A program made the position numbers and the translations under genes. Below the pieces are notes generated by a model. It saw nothing but the letters and a program-made list of their open reading frames with translations. It did no database searches and was not told the DNA's origin. Positions 16,858 to 25,283 of a stretch of 64,000 nucleotides of DNA are shown one piece after another. Source of the DNA: Prolixibacteraceae bacterium (lineage in GTDB: Bacteria > Bacteroidota > Bacteroidia > Bacteroidales > Prolixibacteraceae); assembly GCA_019163175.1 (NCBI GenBank), contig JAFLKN010000001.1:1-64000 (forward strand), written 5' to 3'. The first letter of the stretch is position 1. Every line of letters begins with the position of its first letter.

Positions 16858-17547
16858 TTATCCTATTTTGCTAATATATTTCAACTTATCTATGTCTTTT
16901 ATCTCGATGGTTTTACCTTCTAAAGATACAATTTTCTCATTTTGCCACTTCGATAAAGTCATTATCACATTTTCAGTAGAACATCCTGCAAATTCTGCAA
17001 TTTCTTTTCTGGTGAGGGAAAGCAGGAAAGAAGTACTGTGGTAAACCTCATCTGAAAGGTACAAGAAAATGTCGGCAATACGCCCTTCCTTTTGTTTGTG
17101 AGCCAGGCTAATGAAGTTCATGACCGACTTTTTAAACATCTCGGAAGCCACCTGGAACATCATCATCGCAAATTTTGAATTATCCATTAATACCGTTTCA
17201 ATCACTTTGGAGTCGATCATAATCACCTCGCAATCTTCAACAGCAATAAGCGAAAAGAGATTATTGTCTTTGTAAAAAAGGTTTGCTCCGCCCAATATTT
17301 TTGGAGCTGATACAATAGTTAAAATGAGATTTTTACCCGATTCGCTTTCATAGTTGAATTTTACAATCCCTTTCTCAAGATAGGCAATGTAGTTTGGTAT
17401 TCCGCCTTGTTTCAGTATGGTTTCTCCCTTTTTAAAATTGAGTTTTACCGACGTTTTCTCCAGTTTGTCGAAATCTTTTTCAGTGATAAATTGCATCGAA
17501 ATTCTTCTAAACCACGAATATTCCTGCTTAGGTTCGTTCAAAAACAT
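16858..17547 (-). CDS. Crp/Fnr family transcriptional regulator
   Basis: A 229-residue protein. An N-terminal cyclic-nucleotide-binding-like beta barrel (about 20-140, with KGETILKQGGIPNYIAYLEKG) is followed by a C-terminal helix-turn-helix RKEIAEFAGCSTENVIMTLSKW near 180-200. There is no N-terminal Fnr-type cysteine cluster. The second methionine (MQFITEKDF, residue 18) is an alternative start. It is cotranscribed with the Rrf2 gene, which follows after one base. The ligand cannot be read from the sequence; many Bacteroidota members respond to redox or nitric oxide. Confidence 0.85.
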   Translation of the reverse strand: MFLNEPKQEYSWFRRISMQFITEKDFDKLEKTSVKLNFKKGETILKQGGIPNYIAYLEKGIVKFNYESESGKNLILTIVSAPKILGGANLFYKDNNLFSLIAVEDCEVIMIDSKVIETVLMDNSKFAMMMFQVASEMFKKSVMNFISLAHKQKEGRIADIFLYLSDEVYHSTSFLLSLTRKEIAEFAGCSTENVIMTLSKWQNEKIVSLEGKTIEIKDIDKLKYISKIG

Positions 17548-17606
17548 AGCTGATCTTTTTAAATGAAAGTAGTATGGGTATTTTCAGGTCAAAATACTTG
17601 TCGGAT

Positions 17607-17614
17607 CAAAAGTA
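17607..17614 (-). promoter_or_regulatory. Candidate -7 box of the Crp/Fnr-Rrf2 operon
   Basis: On the minus strand this reads TACTTTTG, matching TAnnTTTG, 60 bases before the Crp/Fnr start codon. The same octamer precedes tcdA and the M16 gene at 20685. The -33 box is not clear. Confidence 0.4.
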
Positions 17615-17805
17615 CACTAAGCCAATAGATATTGTAGTGGTATTTATAGGAAATGACATTCAGTATTTATGCTTATTTCTGATCTTCAGGATATTAAATT
17701 TTTAATACTGATGCCTGTAATTACTCATGTTCCTTTTTTCTGCATTTCTGAAATCAGGGTTAATTTTACGGAATTGATAATGAGGTTTTTTGAAAGTTGG
17801 TCGGT

Positions 17806-18468
17806 ATGAACAATACGGGATATAAAATAGTAATTGCAGATTCACAGTTTTTGGTAATTGAAGCCTTGAAATCGTTGCTTGCAAACAACGAACAGTTTAC
17901 TATATCCGGAATTGTTGAAACACAGCGCGAACTGATAAAAGTTATTGAAAAAGAAGCATGCCAATTGCTAATCGTTGACACAGCTTTAACCGATTTTGAT
18001 GAACCAGTCGATTTTCAGTTTGTAAAACAACAATACCCCGACCTTTCTATCTTAGTACTTACCAATTCTATTGGTAAAACCGAATTCACCGAACTTTCTA
18101 AAATTGGAATTAAAAACATCATATACAAAACCGCTGATCGGGAAGAGATTCTAGCGGCAATTGATGCGGCTTTAAAGGGGAAAAAATATTTTGCAGAAGA
18201 AATAATTGATATGATTCTTGATCAAAACGAGAGTAAATCGGTACCTGAAGAGCCAACCCATTTAACAAGTTCTGAAATTGAAATAGTTCGGTTAATTGCC
18301 GGTGGTCTAACTACAAAAGAAATTGCCAACCAGAAAAACATCAGTTTTCATACAGTCAACACCCACCGGAAAAATATTTTCAGGAAAATGGGTGTGTCAA
18401 ATGCTTCGGAATTAATTATACAGGCCATACGAGCCGGTTGGATTGATAACATTGAGTATTACATTTAG
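17806..18468 (+). CDS. NarL/FixJ-type response regulator
   Basis: A 220-residue protein from ATG 17806 (a TTG nine bases upstream is the alternative). The receiver domain keeps the usual residues: D12 in the acidic pocket, phospho-acceptor D58 (LLIVDTAL), T86 and K108. A GerE/LuxR helix-turn-helix occupies about 150-210 (LTSSEIEIVRLIAGGLTTKEIA, HTVNTHRKNIFRKMGV). It probably binds DNA after phosphorylation by an unlinked histidine kinase, since no kinase adjoins. Its 3' end overlaps that of the convergent tcdA gene by four bases. The 258-base gap upstream also contains the divergent Crp/Fnr promoter. Confidence 0.85.
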   Translation: MNNTGYKIVIADSQFLVIEALKSLLANNEQFTISGIVETQRELIKVIEKEACQLLIVDTALTDFDEPVDFQFVKQQYPDLSILVLTNSIGKTEFTELSKIGIKNIIYKTADREEILAAIDAALKGKKYFAEEIIDMILDQNESKSVPEEPTHLTSSEIEIVRLIAGGLTTKEIANQKNISFHTVNTHRKNIFRKMGVSNASELIIQAIRAGWIDNIEYYI

Positions 18469-19265
18469 CTTTTATTGTAAATATCCTGAATCACCAGACC
18501 TGCCAGTGTAAATCCATAAATGGCTGTAATGTGTGCCACCGTTCCGTTTACTACAGCTTTCAGGCTACACCATTCGTGGTCTGCCAATTCCGGGTCTCCT
18601 GCTGCATTTTTCGACTTCGGGCACAGGCATTTCTCGGTCCCGCACGATGATCCTGCTCCTTTGTTTTCAAGAAGCTCCTCGCTGTATATGCACATGAATT
18701 TTTTAGCGGGCAAATCACCTTTTTTAATTCTTTTCCGGATTAATGCGCCCAATGGGCAACCTGTAACTTTCCAGAATTCGGCTACCCGAATTTTTGTTGG
18801 GTCGAGTTTAAGCGAGGCGCCCATTGACGAAAAGAATACTGCCTTGGTGCGTGTCGCTTTGCGTATCAGGTCGATTTTATTTCCCAGACTGTCGATCGCA
18901 TCGATGATATAATCGTAAGTATCCAATTCGAATGAGTCGGAATTCGCCGGTTCATATATTTTCTGAAGGGCTGTAATTTGAGCTGACGGATTGATTTCAA
19001 GCAATCGTTTTTTCAGGGCATCGGTTTTAACTTCGCCAACCGTTTGTGTGGTAGCATGCAATTGCCGGTTGATGTTGGTAATGCAAACACGGTCAGAATC
19101 AACAATAGTCAGGTGCCTGATACCGGTGCGGATAAGGCTTTCGGCGCACCAACTTCCCACTCCCCCAATCCCGAAAATGATCACTCTCTTTTCGGCAATT
19201 TTATCCATCTTCTCTGTCCCAAACAGCAGCTCTGTGCGTTGAAATAATGCTTTTTCTGATGCCAT
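18465..19265 (-). CDS. tcdA: tRNA threonylcarbamoyladenosine dehydratase
   Basis: A 266-residue ThiF/E1-like protein with a nucleotide-binding GIGGVGSWCAE (32-42), R/N-rich TNINRQLHA, and an ATP-using core that ends in DYIIDAIDS. Segment CGTEKCLCPK with several cysteines and the KVTGCPLGA region are typical of TcdA (CsdL). It cyclises t6A37 of ANN-decoding tRNAs to ct6A using ATP. It is a cytoplasmic housekeeping enzyme, convergent with the response regulator gene. Confidence 0.88.
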   Translation of the reverse strand: MASEKALFQRTELLFGTEKMDKIAEKRVIIFGIGGVGSWCAESLIRTGIRHLTIVDSDRVCITNINRQLHATTQTVGEVKTDALKKRLLEINPSAQITALQKIYEPANSDSFELDTYDYIIDAIDSLGNKIDLIRKATRTKAVFFSSMGASLKLDPTKIRVAEFWKVTGCPLGALIRKRIKKGDLPAKKFMCIYSEELLENKGAGSSCGTEKCLCPKSKNAAGDPELADHEWCSLKAVVNGTVAHITAIYGFTLAGLVIQDIYNKS

Positions 19266-19298
19266 TTAAAATGTGTTTCAGTACTTTAATTCAGGTCG

Positions 19299-19306
19299 CA
19301 AAAGTA
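19299..19306 (-). promoter_or_regulatory. Candidate -7 box of tcdA
   Basis: The minus strand reads TACTTTTG (TAnnTTTG type), 34 bases before the tcdA start. The -33 box is unclear. Confidence 0.4.
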
Positions 19307-19384
19307 AAAAAAAAGTGAAACAAGCTGGTTGGCAGATTTACCATTTGCAGGCATTTGTATTTCAGATCGTTTAAGCATACCTAA

Positions 19385-19409
19385 TTTGGGGTATATAAAT
19401 TACCCCAAA
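19385..19409. promoter_or_regulatory. 9-bp inverted repeat upstream of tcdA, beyond the broken gene
   Basis: TTTGGGGTA (19385-19393) and TACCCCAAA (19401-19409) form a perfect inverted repeat with a 7-base AT spacer. It lies 29 bases past the original stop of the broken secreted-protein gene, so it may be that gene's terminator stem, or an operator further upstream of tcdA. No T-run is seen. Confidence 0.35.
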
Positions 19410-19437
19410 TGTGACATGTTATGGATATTTTTATTGT

Positions 19438-19905
19438 CTATTGTTTCTCGAAAACCTGCGTCTCGGCAACATCACCAAAAGAAGAAGATGCGCTTGTTTC
19501 AATGATCAGATTTCCTCCGGTTATTTTATAAATTTCTATTATAGTCATTTCACCATTGTCTCCCATCGGAATTTTGGAGGTAATTTTAAGGGAGGTTTTA
19601 TCGTCAGCCTAAATTGCGGTCGATTTCTTCTGTGTATCCTGCCAGCCCGGATTGATAGATTCTTTCCCGTCTAAAGTAAATTTATCTTTGATAGTAAAAT
19701 CACGATCCTGAAATGTGGAATGTCTTTCTACGTTAAAGTCGTTGTCTTTTTGTGCAAGAATAATCTCTTTGGGAGCCATACTAAACTGGTCGTTCAACTT
19801 ACTTATCGACCTGTTCAATTTCCAATTCCCCGAAAAATCTAATCCTTGTGCCGACACAATTGTTGAAATCAATAAAAGAGCACCGAAAATGAAAGTTTTT
19901 TTCAT
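19438..19905 (-). pseudogene. Secreted lipocalin-like protein gene interrupted by an amber codon
   Basis: The reading frame starts with a signal peptide (MKKTFIFGALLLISTIVSAQ) and GLDFSGNWKLN, the opening of small secreted beta-barrel proteins of this phylum. It stops at TAG (19609-19611) after KKSTAI, but the same frame continues without another stop for 56 codons, ADDKTSLKITS to ASSSFGDVAETQVFEKQ, to the stop at 19438. As I recall them, relatives read ..KKSTAKW..DGK.L.., so a Trp codon TGG changed to TAG is the simple explanation. Full length would be 155 residues. It may be a recent pseudogene, a sequencing error, or readthrough. The function of the family is not known to me. Confidence 0.7.
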
Positions 19906-20037
19906 AGCAAATAGATTTAATGTTTAGACTTTAAAGTTCTGAAAAAAAGGGTTTGTATTTCGGAAGTTGTTGGTTAATTAATAGAACAAAAAAGTTATAA
20001 CTAACAGAAACCGTACATTATCACAATGTATTGGTCG

Positions 20038-20682
20038 CTAGTTGGCAACCTTCTCTACAACCATGATTCCATCTCTGATAGGAAGAATCACATTTTTTAC
20101 GCGTGGATCATTTTGAACCAGCTCGTTAAAGTCGAGGATTCCACGGGTTTGTTCTTCATTGGTGGCATCCGGATCAACTACTTTCCCGTCCCAAAGAATA
20201 TTGTCGGCCAAAATATAGCCGCCCACCGCAACCCGATTAAAGACCAGATTGTAATACTCGCAATATTCACGTTTGTCAGCATCAATAAAAACCAGATCAA
20301 ACGGTTGATCGATTGTTGGAATTATCTCACGCGCATCGCCAATATGCTGAATAATGCGATCGGCCATACCCGATTTTAGGAAATATTTTTGTGCGATCGA
20401 TTCCAGTTCATCGTCAATTTCGATGGTGTGTAACAATCCGCCTTCGGCCAGCCCTTTAGCCAGACAGAGTGCCGAGTAGCCTGTAAAAGTTCCTATTTCA
20501 AGGATGCACCTGGGTTTGATCATGCAACTGATCATGCTGAGAATCTGACCTTGCAGATGGCCGGACAACATGCGTGAGCGAAGTACTTTCAGATGAGTTT
20601 CGCGGTCAAGTTCGTGCAGATAATCTTCTTCCGGCGAAATGTGGTCGGTAATATATTGGTCGAGTAAAACCTGATCGGTCAT
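20038..20682 (-). CDS. Class I SAM-dependent O-methyltransferase (caffeoyl-CoA/catechol type)
   Basis: A 214-residue enzyme with the SAM motif LEIGTFTGYSALCLAKGL, acidic TIEIDDE ending strand 2, and the metal-binding FIDADKREYCEYYN plus ILADNILWDGKV segments of the metal-dependent O-methyltransferase family. It probably methylates a catechol-like hydroxyl with a divalent cation; the physiological substrate is unknown. It follows the M16 peptidase gene by two bases on the same strand, an arrangement suggesting a shared transcript. Confidence 0.85.
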   Translation of the reverse strand: MTDQVLLDQYITDHISPEEDYLHELDRETHLKVLRSRMLSGHLQGQILSMISCMIKPRCILEIGTFTGYSALCLAKGLAEGGLLHTIEIDDELESIAQKYFLKSGMADRIIQHIGDAREIIPTIDQPFDLVFIDADKREYCEYYNLVFNRVAVGGYILADNILWDGKVVDPDATNEEQTRGILDFNELVQNDPRVKNVILPIRDGIMVVEKVAN

Positions 20683-20684
20683 TT

Positions 20685-21902
20685 TTACTGGTATATTAAG
20701 ATACTGCTTTGCGATTCGTCAAATATTTCGTTGGCAATTTCCATGATTTCGCGGCTTTCAATCTGCTCAATTTTCTGGAAGATTGTTTCGAGCGTATCTA
20801 CCTTGTTGAAAAACAGGAAGCTTTTCCCGATCGAAAGCATCAGGTCTTCGCGGGTTTCGGCCGAAATGGCCAATTGCCCTATCATTTGTTTTTTTGCGCG
20901 ACTTAGCTGCACAATTCCCATTTGCTTTTCCTTAATGTTCCGAAATTCGCGGTTTACCAAACGCAAAGCCTGATCCAGATTTTCCTTATCGGTGCCGAAA
21001 TAAACACTGAACTGGCCTGTGTCAAAATAGCCGGTGTAGCCCGATTCTACGTTGTAGGCCATGCCGTTTCGTTCGCGCAGAACCATATTCAGGCGCGAAT
21101 TCATCGATGGTCCGCCCAGAATGTTATTCAGCAAAACCATTTGCATCCGTTTTGTGCTGAAAACATCGGGAGCAATATTCCCTATGATGCAATGTGCCTG
21201 GAAAGTATCTTTCTGTACAACACGGGTCTCGGGCTGGTAATTGTATATTCCTGAACGCTCTTTGGTTCGCAGTTTCTCCGGAATCTGCCCAAAATACTTT
21301 TCAGCCAGCCGGATGAATTTTGTCATCGGGATATTACCCACCGAACTTAAAACCATTTGATCGGTATGGTAATTCTCTTCCATAAATTTCAGGATACTAC
21401 TCTTGTTGAAGGTTTTAAGAAGTTCGGGAGTGCCCAAAATGTTGCGGGCAATCGGATGTCCATCGAACAAAATCTCTTCAAACTCATCAAAAATCAGTTC
21501 CGAAGGACTGTCTTTGTAGGAGTTAATTTCTTCAACAACCACTTCTTTCTCGCGCTCCAGTTCTTTGGCCGGAAAAGTACTGTTGGTCAAAATATCGCTG
21601 ATTAGCTCCATCGAGCGCTGATAATATTCACTTAAGAATGTAGCGTAAACCGCTGTCTCTTCTTTGGTTGTATAGGCATTAAGTTCGCCTCCAACATCTT
21701 CAATGCGGTTTAATATATGAAATGATTTTCGTGTTTGGGTTCCTTTAAAAATCACATGCTCAATAAAATGAGCGATGCCCTGTTCGTCTGCTTCCTCATC
21801 CCGCGATCCGGTGTTGATTAGCACGCCAAAATGAGACACGGGTGAATTTGCCTCCTGATGGATGATCCGGATTCCATTCTTTAAAACGAATGTTTGCATC
21901 AT
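20685..21902 (-). CDS. M16 family metallopeptidase, single-length
   Basis: A 405-residue M16 peptidase without a signal peptide. The inverted zinc site is HFIEH (H45, E48, H49) within GIAHFIEHVIFKGT, and the third ligand is probably in EREKEVVVEEINSYKDSP about 75 residues later. It has the length of bacterial and mitochondrial processing peptidase-like proteins, and so is probably a cytoplasmic peptidase cutting short peptides. The C-terminal half is the usual inactive M16 lobe. It is the first gene of a two-gene operon with the O-methyltransferase. Confidence 0.88.
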   Translation of the reverse strand: MMQTFVLKNGIRIIHQEANSPVSHFGVLINTGSRDEEADEQGIAHFIEHVIFKGTQTRKSFHILNRIEDVGGELNAYTTKEETAVYATFLSEYYQRSMELISDILTNSTFPAKELEREKEVVVEEINSYKDSPSELIFDEFEEILFDGHPIARNILGTPELLKTFNKSSILKFMEENYHTDQMVLSSVGNIPMTKFIRLAEKYFGQIPEKLRTKERSGIYNYQPETRVVQKDTFQAHCIIGNIAPDVFSTKRMQMVLLNNILGGPSMNSRLNMVLRERNGMAYNVESGYTGYFDTGQFSVYFGTDKENLDQALRLVNREFRNIKEKQMGIVQLSRAKKQMIGQLAISAETREDLMLSIGKSFLFFNKVDTLETIFQKIEQIESREIMEIANEIFDESQSSILIYQ

Positions 21903-21933
21903 TTTCCTGAAAAGTGTAAAAAAAATTGGTCTG

Positions 21934-21941
21934 CAAAAGTA
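21934..21941 (-). promoter_or_regulatory. Candidate -7 box of the M16-methyltransferase operon
   Basis: The minus strand reads TACTTTTG, 32 bases before the M16 start codon. It matches the box upstream of tcdA and Crp/Fnr. Confidence 0.4.
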
Positions 21942-22124
21942 TGAACTTTTTTAAAAGTATAAGCACATTCAGGCTACATGTTACGGTTAATTCAAATGTC
22001 GATGTAAATAATTTTCAGCAAGATGAGAGATACAACAGGTAATTGACGAACAAATAATCAGAAGATGAAACGGCAGGGATTTATTGGACGGAGCAAAAAA
22101 AATGCAGAAGATGAATTCATTTTT

Positions 22125-22154
22125 TTTGTAGTTTAAATATTTGGTCTATATTTG
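22125..22154 (+). promoter_or_regulatory. Promoter of tRNA-Phe
   Basis: TTTG (22125-22128) and TATATTTG (22147-22154), 18 bases apart, match the Bacteroidota -33/-7 pair (TTTG, TAnnTTTG). The tRNA begins about 75 bases downstream. Apart from this, the 327-base gap 21903-22229 has nothing I can identify. Confidence 0.65.
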
Positions 22155-22229
22155 CAACCCGAAAGCGAAACGGAATAGCCAAAAGCAACAACGAAGAGCT
22201 TTTAAAAAAGTCCGCACCGGACTTAAAAT

Positions 22230-22302
22230 GGTGCCATAGCTCAGTTGGTAGAGCAATGGACTGAAAATCCATGTGTCCCCGGTTCGATTCCTGGTGGCAC
22301 CA
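22230..22302 (+). tRNA. tRNA-Phe (GAA)
   Basis: A 73-base cloverleaf: acceptor GGTGCCA pairs with TGGCACC and discriminator A; the D arm contains AGCTCAGTTGGTAGAGC; the anticodon stem ATGGA/TCCAT encloses loop CTGAAAA with anticodon GAA (22263-22265); the T arm contains GGTTCGATTCC. The CCA end is not encoded. It is a single tRNA with its own promoter and terminator. Confidence 0.96.
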
Positions 22303-22303
22303 C

Positions 22304-22337
22304 AAAGGGAAGCAATTTGCTTCCCTTTGTTTTTTTA
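22304..22337 (+). terminator. Rho-independent terminator of tRNA-Phe
   Basis: AAAGGGAAGC and GCTTCCCTTT form a 10-bp stem around AATTT, followed by G and a run of seven T. It starts 2 bases after the tRNA. Confidence 0.88.
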
Positions 22338-22378
22338 CTCTCCGAATGATTTTCTTGCAGTTTGTTTTATGCTTTGAG

Positions 22379-23167
22379 CTATTGCCAGTTTATGCTTCGC
22401 ACAATTTCTTTCATTACTTCTGGGTATCTATCCTTTTCGTCTTTTAGTAAGTTGTAGTTTATGTATATGATTTCCTGATCATCAGCATACCAAAAATGCC
22501 ATTGATGCATCAATAGTATAAACGTGTTTTCGCTGCTTTTAAAGGTCTTACCTCCAATTTCAACGTCACTGGCTGGATTATTCTGAAAACTAATTGCTCT
22601 ATTCATTTTGCTTGCTGTCTCCATTACTTGTGAGATTGTAATTTTAGCTGTATTAGGAGTTCTGATAAGCATTAATATTTCGGAATGTCCTCTTTGATCA
22701 GTGACCATTAGAGTGAGTTTATTTTCGCTTTGAATCTGGCTTCCAAAAATACCCTGAAACTTGTCAAGCCGGTAAGTCCAGTCCCATGGATATTTCAAAC
22801 TTACTTTGGGTGGTTGCACTTTTAGCTTTTGCCATTTGGTAATTTCAACAGGTTTGTAATAGTTTTCCATTGAAGAAATGAACCAGTTAAAGGCTTCTTT
22901 TTTTGTTGGAAATGTGTCCTTTTTAGCCAAACTGTAAAACTCAGCAATGTAACTCTGATCTATTTTGCCATCTTCCTGATTGTTGTAATGACATGTGCCG
23001 GGCATAATTTCACCGACCATTTCATTGTTCTTCAAAAAACTGTAGCTAAACCTTCCGGGGGCAAAACTACATGCAACTGAATCCATTGTCACCCCATTAG
23101 GTAATTTTATGCCATACGTAAAGGAACCTGTCAATAAAATCAAGAGTAGCAGGGCAAGTGTTTTCAT
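22379..23167 (-). CDS. Secreted protein of unknown function
   Basis: A 262-residue protein with the start chosen at ATG 23167, which gives a signal peptide (MKTLALLLLILLTGSFTYG). The open frame runs further upstream, but only into the preceding OmpA gene. The mature part has no motif I recognise; it contains two cysteines (SVACSF, GTCHYN) that could form a disulfide and ends in MKEIVRSINWQ. It starts 4 bases after the OmpA-family gene ends, so the two are probably an envelope operon. Confidence 0.6.
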   Translation of the reverse strand: MKTLALLLLILLTGSFTYGIKLPNGVTMDSVACSFAPGRFSYSFLKNNEMVGEIMPGTCHYNNQEDGKIDQSYIAEFYSLAKKDTFPTKKEAFNWFISSMENYYKPVEITKWQKLKVQPPKVSLKYPWDWTYRLDKFQGIFGSQIQSENKLTLMVTDQRGHSEILMLIRTPNTAKITISQVMETASKMNRAISFQNNPASDVEIGGKTFKSSENTFILLMHQWHFWYADDQEIIYINYNLLKDEKDRYPEVMKEIVRSINWQ

Positions 23168-23171
23168 AAAA

Positions 23172-23999
23172 TTATTGCTTAACGATTTCAACCCTTCGAT
23201 TAAGCCTTCTACCTTCCTCGGTTGAGTTGGTACTAACAGGACAATACTGTCCGGCACCCTCCGACAGTAGACGTGATACAGAGATTTTTGCCGTGTTAAT
23301 AAGGTAATTTTTGATGCTTTCGGCTCGGGCTTTTGATAAGGTAATGTTGCCGGCATAGGTTCCTGTATTATCGGTATGACCAACAACGATAATTTTTACA
23401 GTTGGTTTAGCATTTAAATAATCGGTAATTTGCTTCAACGCTTCAGCTGATTCAGGTTTAATGTCTGATTTACCTGTGTCGAAAAGGATGCCATATAAGG
23501 CAGCTTTCCCATCCCGGTCAATAGCCTCGTCAAGATTTACGGCAATTTCCTGCTGCATGGCTTCTACTTCAACCACTTCGATGTTGTAACTTCCCGCATC
23601 GGTAGAATTTTCAGCAGTATTAACCTCCATATAAACTTCTTTCCCATTTATACTAGCCGAAAACATTGATTTTTTAGTATTCAGAACAGAGCCTTTGATT
23701 TTTGTAATTGCATTAAAATAGTTCTGATTTATTTGTGCGCTGCTGAATTTTTTTGTTTCTCCTTCTATTTTTGAATACCATACATGATAGTATTTTCCCC
23801 CCTTATTAATTTTCTTGGCTTCACCATTAAGCCAATATACAAACTCAACTTCGTTGTAATCGCTGTTTTTGCAGTCGCTGATATAAAACCCCGGCATACG
23901 GTTGATGTAGGTAGGTTCTGATCCTTCGCATCTTTTTGCATCCTGTGCAAATCCGGTCTGGCTAATAGCCAGTAATAAAAAAAGAAATAGTTTTTTCAT
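23172..23999 (-). CDS. OmpA family protein with signal peptide
   Basis: A 275-residue protein. It has signal peptide residues 1-18, an N-terminal region of about 150 residues without a clear domain, and a C-terminal OmpA domain (about 160-275) with LFDTGKSDIKPESAEAL, VVGHTDNTGTYAGNITLSKARAESIKNYL and EEGRRLNRRVEIV. The Asp and Arg residues that bind diaminopimelate in OmpA domains are in place, so it should hold peptidoglycan from the periplasm or outer membrane. It is first of two genes. The 162-base gap upstream (24000-24161) is A-rich and shows no element. Confidence 0.82.
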   Translation of the reverse strand: MKKLFLFLLLAISQTGFAQDAKRCEGSEPTYINRMPGFYISDCKNSDYNEVEFVYWLNGEAKKINKGGKYYHVWYSKIEGETKKFSSAQINQNYFNAITKIKGSVLNTKKSMFSASINGKEVYMEVNTAENSTDAGSYNIEVVEVEAMQQEIAVNLDEAIDRDGKAALYGILFDTGKSDIKPESAEALKQITDYLNAKPTVKIIVVGHTDNTGTYAGNITLSKARAESIKNYLINTAKISVSRLLSEGAGQYCPVSTNSTEEGRRLNRRVEIVKQ

Positions 24000-24161
24000 T
24001 TTTTTTGTTTTTTTGTCTTTAGGAATTCGAATTCAAGAAAAACAAATAAAATAAAAAAAACATTTTAGTAGAAATATGATAATAATTTTTAGCTATCAAG
24101 GATTAATTCCAGGCAAATAGTATAGATTTATTGGAAAGTTGAACTTATAAGTTCGATTGGT

Positions 24162-25091
24162 TTAATCCAAAAATTTCAGGTTTCGTTTTAGTCCCTCGAA
24201 GCGAGTTCGTTTCACTGCTGAATTCCGGAACATCTTATTAAACAAAGGCTTGTCCATGTTATTCCATTCGTCTTTAGTCAGATTCATTAGTTTGGTGTCG
24301 GGATGAAAAGCCGATTCATTGTGGGGTTTCGACTTTAAATTCCAGGGGCAAACATCCTGACAAATGTCGCAGCCAAATACACGATTTTCAAATTTTCCTT
24401 TTAGTGCAGGATCAATATCACCTCTGTTCTCAATAGTTTGATATGAAATACAACGCCGGGCATCGAGCACAAATGGCGAGACAATAGCCTGAGTGGGGCA
24501 GGCATCGATACAACGAGTGCAGTTTCCACAGTAGTTGCGAATTACACTACTGGTGGCTGGCAATTCCAGATCGATAATTAACTCACCAATGAAAAAGAAA
24601 CTGCCATGTTCGGTCGAAATCAGGTTGGTATTTTTACCAATCCAGCCCAATCCGGCACGAGCCGCCCAGGCACGATCCAAAACAGGAGCCGAATCGACAA
24701 AACATCGTCCGTCGCAAGCCGCAATTTCAGACTGAATGAACGCTAGCAATTCGCCCAACTTATCTTTCATTACGAAATGGTAATCAGTTCCAAAGGCATA
24801 TTTGGAAAGTATTGGGGCATCAGGATCAACCTGTTTTTCCACTGGAAAATAATTCAACAAAACAGAAATGACCGTTTTTGCATTTTCGACCAAAAGCTGC
24901 GGATCGAGACGTTTATCCAGATGGTTAGCCATATAAGCCATTTCGCCATGCATCTCTTGCTGAAGCCAGCTCATCAGCCGATCTTTTTCTTCAGCCAGAA
25001 AGCAGGCTTCTGAAATACCACAATCCAGGAATCCGAGCTCTAAAGCTTTATCCCTTATTCGGGTTACTGAATGGTTGGCCATATTCTCCAT
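24162..25091 (-). CDS. queG: Epoxyqueuosine reductase
   Basis: A 309-residue protein from ATG 25091; a TTG at 25112 would add seven residues. The two [4Fe-4S] motifs are CGNCTRCIDACP and CDICQDVCPW, with the QueG segments DSAPVLDRAWAARAGLGWIGKN and HGSFFFIGELI before them. The enzyme uses cobalamin and Fe-S clusters to reduce epoxyqueuosine to queuosine in tRNA wobble positions. The length is usual for the short form without a C-terminal HEAT extension. It is divergent from the TonB-dependent receptor operon. Confidence 0.93.
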   Translation of the reverse strand: MENMANHSVTRIRDKALELGFLDCGISEACFLAEEKDRLMSWLQQEMHGEMAYMANHLDKRLDPQLLVENAKTVISVLLNYFPVEKQVDPDAPILSKYAFGTDYHFVMKDKLGELLAFIQSEIAACDGRCFVDSAPVLDRAWAARAGLGWIGKNTNLISTEHGSFFFIGELIIDLELPATSSVIRNYCGNCTRCIDACPTQAIVSPFVLDARRCISYQTIENRGDIDPALKGKFENRVFGCDICQDVCPWNLKSKPHNESAFHPDTKLMNLTKDEWNNMDKPLFNKMFRNSAVKRTRFEGLKRNLKFLD

Positions 25092-25109
25092 GAAAACTAA
25101 TTTCTGAAC

Positions 25110-25142
25110 CAAAAATAGTTGAATTAATTCTGATTCAACAAA
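25110..25142 (-). promoter_or_regulatory. Promoter of queG
   Basis: On the minus strand TTTG (25142-25139) and TATTTTTG (25117-25110) are 21 bases apart, near the Bacteroidota promoter pattern. The -7 box ends 18 bases before the ATG at 25091, supporting that start and giving a very short leader. Confidence 0.5.
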
Positions 25143-25283
25143 CCTGCAATTTTATTCCACAATTCAAGTAGACTATACAAATTCTTTTTGTCAAAAACCA
25201 AGATTTTAATCCCTTTTGATTACAATAAATTATCTAATTTTACCAACCCCCGAAACCCAAATAAACATAGAATAAACTATACC

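Noticed and set aside
21903-22229. Possible small RNA upstream of tRNA-Phe
   Set aside because: I see only the tRNA promoter; no stable stem with a T-run lies in this stretch.
23168-23386. Upstream extension of the secreted protein at 22379 into the OmpA gene
   Set aside because: The clear signal peptide begins at 23167, four bases after the OmpA stop; the extension only reads the OmpA gene in another frame.
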